A DNA stretch of 64,000 bases from Parastagonospora avenae f. sp. tritici 18332-5. Its lineage: Eukaryota; Ascomycota; Dothideomycetes; Pleosporales; Phaeosphaeriaceae. The notes beneath the pieces were generated by a model. The model searched no databases. It was not told the DNA's origin and saw only the letters and a list, made by a program, of their open reading frames with translations. Below, in pieces: positions 59,501 through 64,000 of the stretch. The translations under genes and the position numbers were made by a program. The DNA lies in NCBI GenBank assembly GCA_022559985.1, contig JAFJTR010000036.1:124001-188000 (forward strand), given 5' to 3'. Position 1 is the first letter of the stretch; each line of letters starts with the position of its first letter.

Positions 59501-62500
59501 TTATCTTGTCTTGCAGATGGTTCATGACATCGACCACCGCCGATGCAGTGTCTGCAAATATGTTGACCTCTAAACCAACACTGTGCACCCGATACAGTCT
59601 ACGGATGGGCTCAGAGTCCTTCTCGGTAGTCGCTTGGAAGACTGCACCAAACGTGAGATTTCCACAGCGCCGTGTCGATTGCGAATCAGTCAATACTAGG
59701 GCTACACTGACTTCGTTCAAACGTACTGTCGCCTCCGAGTACAACATGACCCTGTCGTCTGAATCAATGTTGGTTGCCTTGAGCTGAACGGATGACAACC
59801 GTAAGGTGAGATTGGCAGTCGGTGAGTCGAGCGTCCGGCCTGGCGCACTTGCCACAATGTGTACTCCAGACAAAGTCATCTGGACACCGAATAGGATTTC
59901 CCGCGACGGACTGGGGGTCTGAAGTACCGGCAACTCATTTGCAGTCGGGAAGATCTCCTCAATGTGGGTTTTCAGAACGCCTACGTCGTCTTGTACAGCT
60001 TGAACCATGTGTGAGAATTCCGGTTTGTTGACAGTACTTGCCAGAGCCTGGAGCTCAGAAGCCTGGAGTTGCACAGTCTCGATGATGCCAGAGGCAAAGA
60101 TACGCGTTTCTTGATCTGTCTGGGTGATTGCCAGACGTCCGTTGACAGGTGGCAGCTTGATAGTGCTGATGACATTAGACCCGTCCATAGACGTGCTATA
60201 CATCCTATGATAGCTCGCCTCAAGATCATAATCGACTTGTAGAGTGATGTTCTGTCCGAGAGCAGGCACCACTGCTATACGCCCAGATGACCCAGAGATT
60301 GACCAGCCCAGTGGTTGAAGGAGCGCAAGCTCGACAAGATACGCGTCCATGAACAACGCTAGTGTAATATTCGGTAGCTGCGATGGACTGGCCGCCGTTT
60401 TCACTTCCGCTTCCTTTAGGCTTGTCATCTTCTTGATAGCCTCTGATTGCCGGATAAAGTAAGCCACTTCGTCTCTGAGCACCGAATCGGCTGCTTCGAT
60501 AAAGCCAAGCACGTCTTCGTTGACCTTGACATTGATCATGCGACTCGCGGCGGCGGCCTTGATTTCGTCAGGGATCGCGCTGTCCCTCTCGTGCTCGACT
60601 AGTGCGACGGACAAGCTCGGTTCTTGAAACTGTGTTTTCGCCAACGAGCGACCCCGACAGACCAGCTCACTCACAGCATCTTCCATGTGAACGTGTGCAC
60701 TCAAGATCTCGCCCTGACCAGAGCCCTTCCGGTCCTCGTCCATAAATGCGAATCTCATATGGCGACCAGTAGTGATGCTCCCGAGGTTGATGGTATCCAA
60801 AATGATTTGCGCTTTTTCGGCTACAAATATAGCCTGTATGTCTTGGTCGATGACTCGAGCAATGCTTTGCTCAAGATTTGATGGTTTAGATGAGAGTGCC
60901 TTCTTGGCCGTCAAATCCTCCTTGTGGAATAGCTCTAACAAGGCTTCGGCAAGTTCGCATATCTCCCATTGGACGTGAATGCTAGTCTCTCGAGAGTTGG
61001 CTTGTATAATTGTAGACCTCCTGGGGTTATCTGTCTCAACCAGCATGAGCCCAGATGGATCGGTAGGTGGTAGCAGCGCGACATTGACAGCTAACATGCG
61101 TAATGCTACTTCGCTCTGTCGTAGTCCAGGGTCGACAACGACCTTGATCATTGCGGATTTAAGGTCAAGATGCAGAGGTGCAGAATCAGGGGTCGGTAGA
61201 CGGTCCTCCAGACGATCAAAAAGCAATCTCATGGCTAAACTTTTCTGCACATGAGCCAGATCCCAGGTGCGCCACTGATCCCACATGCCGATGATCTTTT
61301 CTTCGGCGTCTTCTGGGCACTCTATTATATCCTGAGTGCATTTCTCTAGGAGCGAGTCCTTATCGGCCTCCGGAAGGCACTGCCACGTATAGCGGAAACG
61401 AGAGATGATCTTCCATGAATCGTGGCTTCGCAAATGGTCCCTTGCTGCACGCAGGGCGTACGATGCCTTTATGAGGAAGTCTGGATCAGCGTATTGATCC
61501 TGCGCACTGGTCAGGTACCATGCCAGGTAGCGCAGTCGGCACTGCTGTCGGTGGTCGGCTTGCGCGAAGCGTGTGACCAGATCGTCTCCAAGAATCGTGG
61601 TTCTGTGAATGAGCGAAGCGAGATAGTCGACTTTCTTGCTTGCTGCAGCAGTCTCGAATGATCGAAAGGAAACATTGATCGATGTTGCTTTGTTTTGTAG
61701 CATCCAGACAAGAACGTCGCTGATCTCAGCTTGGATGGCCACATCCTGGTTGGTGGTTTGGGAAGTACGCTCTGTTACTGAAACACCTAGGGAGCCTAAA
61801 GTGGTATGCAGTGAAAGTGAGTTCTCACCAGCGCGGTCGCCGGGGTGCTTCTTGATACGGGCAGATGCACGCCACCTGTTGAGGATGATGTCATATTGGT
61901 CTTTGCCTCCCATCGACGGTGATTCAAATCCATGTTGGAATCGGATATGAGTAAAAGGTATTCGGACATTGAACTCAAGTGAGCTGCCTTTGCCCTCTAA
62001 CCTGTTCCGGTTCTCCAGTATTTTTGTCATGACCTTGACCTGGAAATCATCTAGTAGGTCTTCTGGGCGTTGAGGTTGGATGAGCTCAATCAGATCCGAA
62101 ACGCATTTGATGAATCCAGGTGTGCAAAAGACACGAATGCCCGGTTCTGCACTGATCAATAAACTGGTATGGGTGAAGGTTTCGTCCAAGTGCTTGGTAG
62201 AAACGTCGTTGAAGGTGACTCCATCACTGTCTCGCCCCCACTCCGCAGCAGGTAATGATGGGAAGGGGGGCACTTCCGAAAGATCTGGTTCGATTTGTTC
62301 GAAGGGAAAATACGGAGCAGCGAGAGAGCTGGACAATGCAACGGACGATGGTGCAAAATTATGCCTTCTTCTCTCTTCTTCGGTCAGGCGATCAAATTTG
62401 CGGCTTTTGCTGGCGGTTCGGTACGGCGAGCCTCCGATCACTGTCTGGCTTCTACTGGAAGCTCCAGCTGTGCTCTTAACTGCGCGGTTCCCTGTTGATC

Positions 62501-64000
62501 GAATGCTGCTAGTTATGGAGGAACTTGACACGCTCCGTGCCGTGGATGAGCGACCAATTCGTGGCCTAATAGAGCCACGATCTGACGATAACTGTGAAGA
62601 TGTGGTCGAAGCAGTCCTGAAGCTTTCAGAGCGCGGGAGAAATAGGGGATCAGCTATGTCGGGGAACTGCAAGGCAGGTGGTCGTGTTTGGCTGTTGTCT
62701 TTGGCGATCGACGGGATTGACGGGCCAAGGGTTTGCATTAGCATGAACTGGGTGCGATTTGTTCGTTGATCATGGATGTGTAAGTGAGCTTGCTGCTTAT
62801 TGCGTTCTTCGGAGAAGTCGAGCTTGCGTGTCAGCATGTTTACAGACAAAGTTGTCTGCAGAAAAGCGTGTGTTTCGACTGCTGGCTTCTCGCTACTCCG
62901 CGTCCTGAAGCGCGACGCAGAACTCGCATCAACACCGGCGATGGTCAGATTCGGTATACACGCACTGAGGCGCTCGGAGAACGTTTGTCCCGCTAGGTCG
63001 TTGAAGTCGAGCGATATGGCATCCGTCCTTACAAGCAAAGCCTCTTGAGCGACGTGCATCCAGATATGAATATCATGAGTTCTTAGCCTGAGATATGTGA
63101 CATCATGGATGATCGCAATCTCCGTCAAAGGAAGAGAATTTTCATCGTCTTCGAATGTGAAAGCAAATGAGCGAGCTGCGCCAGCTGCAGTCTCAATGAA
63201 CTCTGATGTACATTCGCCAGATATCTTGCCGACGTCGAAATCCCAACTGCAAACATACGTCGGTTCAATCGGAGGCAGACCGAATAAACGATGTCCGAAG
63301 ATGACTGTAGAATCTACAAAGAGTTCGGTTCGGCCTCCAGTGAACTCCTTCGAAGCCTCTACACCCGAAACAGATCCTCCCAGTGCAATGTTGATGGGGC
63401 TGAAGTTGACCATCAGATCCATGTAGTAATTGGTGAACCTTAAATCTGCAGATGCATAGGGCAGATCAGCTCGAATGCTGCGCTCGGCTGAGTACAAATT
63501 GGCCGGCAAAAGGATGCTAACTTCGTCGGCGGAAACGGAAAGGATGACATCAAGATCATTTGTCAACTTGGAGTGTTCTCCATTTGGCTCAGAACCATCT
63601 GCTGCAAGACTCACACTCGGAAGACCTTGGAATTCCTCCAGCGTTTTGAAGTGCAAGTCGTCTCCAAAGTAGTTGTCTTTGATCTTCATAAAGTGGTGCA
63701 CCAACCATCCATATAGCTCGAGATTCAGGCGATGGCCCTGAATGTCCATGAATAACCGATCAGTATTCATTGGGGATGTTTCTGTCATGAGCGTATGGCT
63801 TCCAGTCAAAGTCATACCCCCAAGCTGAGCCACGTTTGGTGAATGGACGAAAGTTTTGAGCGTATTCTTTGGTGGCATGAGGACCTCAAGAGCCATGTTG
63901 TGTCCCTTCACGTCAAAGGTGATTTCATTTTGGAGTGGCCGATATTTATCCAGTGGTATGCCCACATCACCATGAAGCCGCTCGCCAGACAAAATGACAA
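56502..64000 (-). CDS. CSF1: Csf1/BLTP1-family bridge-like lipid transfer protein, 3' part
   Basis: About 2,500 codons are open without an intron; the frame continues past the right edge, so the N-terminus with its membrane anchor is missing. The sequence near the edge (ELYGWLVHHFMKIKDNYFG then HFKTLEEFQ) is a Csf1 hallmark. The C-terminus belongs to the fragile-site-associated FSA_C domain, with QLRDMGEATPPLEWIGLHRD, RLPNVTHQIVIV and EVEDAYGRILGSS. Csf1 relatives (BLTP1/Tweek/KIAA1109) are rod-like proteins with a hydrophobic groove at ER contact sites that move phospholipids; yeast Csf1 is needed in the cold and for GPI-anchor lipid supply. The Ser-rich basic stretch in the middle (RPRIGRSSTARSVSSSS) looks like an unstructured loop. 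Vps13 and Fmp27 were considered but fit less well. Confidence 0.9.
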   Translation of the reverse strand, partial: VILSGERLHGDVGIPLDKYRPLQNEITFDVKGHNMALEVLMPPKNTLKTFVHSPNVAQLGGMTLTGSHTLMTETSPMNTDRLFMDIQGHRLNLELYGWLVHHFMKIKDNYFGDDLHFKTLEEFQGLPSVSLAADGSEPNGEHSKLTNDLDVILSVSADEVSILLPANLYSAERSIRADLPYASADLRFTNYYMDLMVNFSPINIALGGSVSGVEASKEFTGGRTELFVDSTVIFGHRLFGLPPIEPTYVCSWDFDVGKISGECTSEFIETAAGAARSFAFTFEDDENSLPLTEIAIIHDVTYLRLRTHDIHIWMHVAQEALLVRTDAISLDFNDLAGQTFSERLSACIPNLTIAGVDASSASRFRTRSSEKPAVETHAFLQTTLSVNMLTRKLDFSEERNKQQAHLHIHDQRTNRTQFMLMQTLGPSIPSIAKDNSQTRPPALQFPDIADPLFLPRSESFRTASTTSSQLSSDRGSIRPRIGRSSTARSVSSSSITSSIRSTGNRAVKSTAGASSRSQTVIGGSPYRTASKSRKFDRLTEEERRRHNFAPSSVALSSSLAAPYFPFEQIEPDLSEVPPFPSLPAAEWGRDSDGVTFNDVSTKHLDETFTHTSLLISAEPGIRVFCTPGFIKCVSDLIELIQPQRPEDLLDDFQVKVMTKILENRNRLEGKGSSLEFNVRIPFTHIRFQHGFESPSMGGKDQYDIILNRWRASARIKKHPGDRAGENSLSLHTTLGSLGVSVTERTSQTTNQDVAIQAEISDVLVWMLQNKATSINVSFRSFETAAASKKVDYLASLIHRTTILGDDLVTRFAQADHRQQCRLRYLAWYLTSAQDQYADPDFLIKASYALRAARDHLRSHDSWKIISRFRYTWQCLPEADKDSLLEKCTQDIIECPEDAEEKIIGMWDQWRTWDLAHVQKSLAMRLLFDRLEDRLPTPDSAPLHLDLKSAMIKVVVDPGLRQSEVALRMLAVNVALLPPTDPSGLMLVETDNPRRSTIIQANSRETSIHVQWEICELAEALLELFHKEDLTAKKALSSKPSNLEQSIARVIDQDIQAIFVAEKAQIILDTINLGSITTGRHMRFAFMDEDRKGSGQGEILSAHVHMEDAVSELVCRGRSLAKTQFQEPSLSVALVEHERDSAIPDEIKAAAASRMINVKVNEDVLGFIEAADSVLRDEVAYFIRQSEAIKKMTSLKEAEVKTAASPSQLPNITLALFMDAYLVELALLQPLGWSISGSSGRIAVVPALGQNITLQVDYDLEASYHRMYSTSMDGSNVISTIKLPPVNGRLAITQTDQETRIFASGIIETVQLQASELQALASTVNKPEFSHMVQAVQDDVGVLKTHIEEIFPTANELPVLQTPSPSREILFGVQMTLSGVHIVASAPGRTLDSPTANLTLRLSSVQLKATNIDSDDRVMLYSEATVRLNEVSVALVLTDSQSTRRCGNLTFGAVFQATTEKDSEPIRRLYRVHSVGLEVNIFADTASAVVDVMNHLQDKIKDLDLSKEKKYLQRLRHTKSRVSHKRAKSIKSDADVDVDEDSVDSGALFTSTYSLELHDLQISWIVGNSIAPFPRNENEDLVLSFRKIGLSTHRDDAARLLIEDMQLQMVPISASKKKRSLNSALLPMMVFNVAYASTKETRKVAFQAAGKSLDLQLDSHFIIPANVIERSIALAGQKFRKASANWKMTPTTTGAQRKNPFGNKRFASVTVDANFAGAVVHINGGDSSPTQSSSSRAQQKGRYSQFVGDGTASSLALRAPGVAIRIEYQDDGRDPSLTAEVRVDGSSNTLLPTVVPIMIDISESIKAVVREKDEADSPSSSDQSTTQAKSVVKSVEEDSNIMAADPSAILGRTSLNLGLRICKQEFSLSCQPIARVTAIAKLEDIYVTANSVKSQEHGHFFAASAAFEKLQVTVQHVYSRESTFGLDVESIVLSLMNSKHLSGTSGISTILKINPTTMQINARQLQDFLLFREIWYPPEIRQSSKPPTDGADSEPQDYLIQRYEQVTAATAFPWNANVAIADIKVDLDLGQAIGRSSLHINNMWASSKKSTDWEQNLCIGVEKIGVESTGRTSGFVELHGIKVRTSIGWPEQAPNTRRTPLIQASIAFQQLRVKSGFDYQAFLIADIADFGFLMYNVRQEGLNSQDRLVAILDGGKVHVFCHATSAAQGLALYQAIERLVQENQQAYRQSLRDIEKFLRRKSSVATPFSRSPSQSMIAAKADEDSFKAPISLHTDVVVTLRSIKFGVFPSTFIDSQILLLSAGDMQARFAVALEDRKIHSTLGMTLGQLSVALSAIPSPKTSKPVTDLTVADVSTSAASARGGTILRVPKVVATMHTWQAPQSNHIDYLFKSSLEGKVDVGWNYSRISYIRTMWSNHSRTLASRLGKPLPESNIKISTSQTLPERAESTSRPRAQSDAGQEKITAVVNVPQSRYEYTPLEPPLIETPQLRDMGEATPPLEWIGLHRDRLPNVTHQIVIVTLLEVAREVEDAYGRILGSS

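Noticed and set aside
56502..64000. Fmp27/Hobbit or Vps13 as the giant protein
   Set aside because: The LYGWLVHHFMKIKDNYFG segment and FSA_C C-terminus fit Csf1/BLTP1.

Overview
This window comes from the nuclear genome of a filamentous ascomycete. Genes are broken by short GT-AG introns (mostly 44-125 nt) with CTAAC/CTGAT-type branch sites, and the gene set includes the conidiation regulator MedA/Medusa, kinetochore Spc24, Fis1 and a fungal Csf1 lipid-transfer giant. Overall flavour (gene set, G+C near one half, intron size) suggests Dothideomycetes, perhaps Mycosphaerellales; that placement is inference. I saw no bacterial, viral or CRISPR features.

Layout. 1-5.1 kb: a three-exon unknown gene (-), then the most remarkable object here, a 73-nt tRNA-Lys(CUU) on the minus strand (3395..3604) split into four exons by three introns. 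One is an ordinary anticodon-loop intron at 37/38. The other two are 52 and 54 nt, have textbook spliceosomal GT...CTAAY...AG architecture, and interrupt the D arm (11/12) and T arm (53/54), cutting both internal Pol III promoter boxes. A BSP-family metalloprotease-like gene follows. 5.4-15 kb: pyrimidine 5'-nucleotidase (with a 13-nt micro-exon) divergent from a disordered nuclear-type protein, a multi-KH RNA-binding protein, and a mitochondrial-type rhodanese. 15.4-27.4 kb is accessory/metabolic: secreted tannase/feruloyl esterase, cytochrome P450, F-box-like protein, Tvp38-type membrane protein, Dal5-type MFS transporter, and a Met/Gly-rich low-complexity protein.

28.6-46.7 kb is a housekeeping block: GYF-domain protein, divergent Spc24/Fis1, RING-H2 E3 ligase with a probable alternative C-terminal exon, NmrA-like oxidoreductase, and a 1.4 kb-codon Ala/Lys/Glu coiled-coil protein. 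46.7-52.3 kb contains no convincing gene and precedes medA, so it probably holds a long promoter and spliced leader. The right end is filled by the 3' 7.5 kb of a Csf1/BLTP1-type gene (-), which runs off the window.

Exon coordinates were worked out by hand from splice consensus, frame continuity and protein conservation; the exon lengths of each full model add up to a multiple of three. No searches were run.
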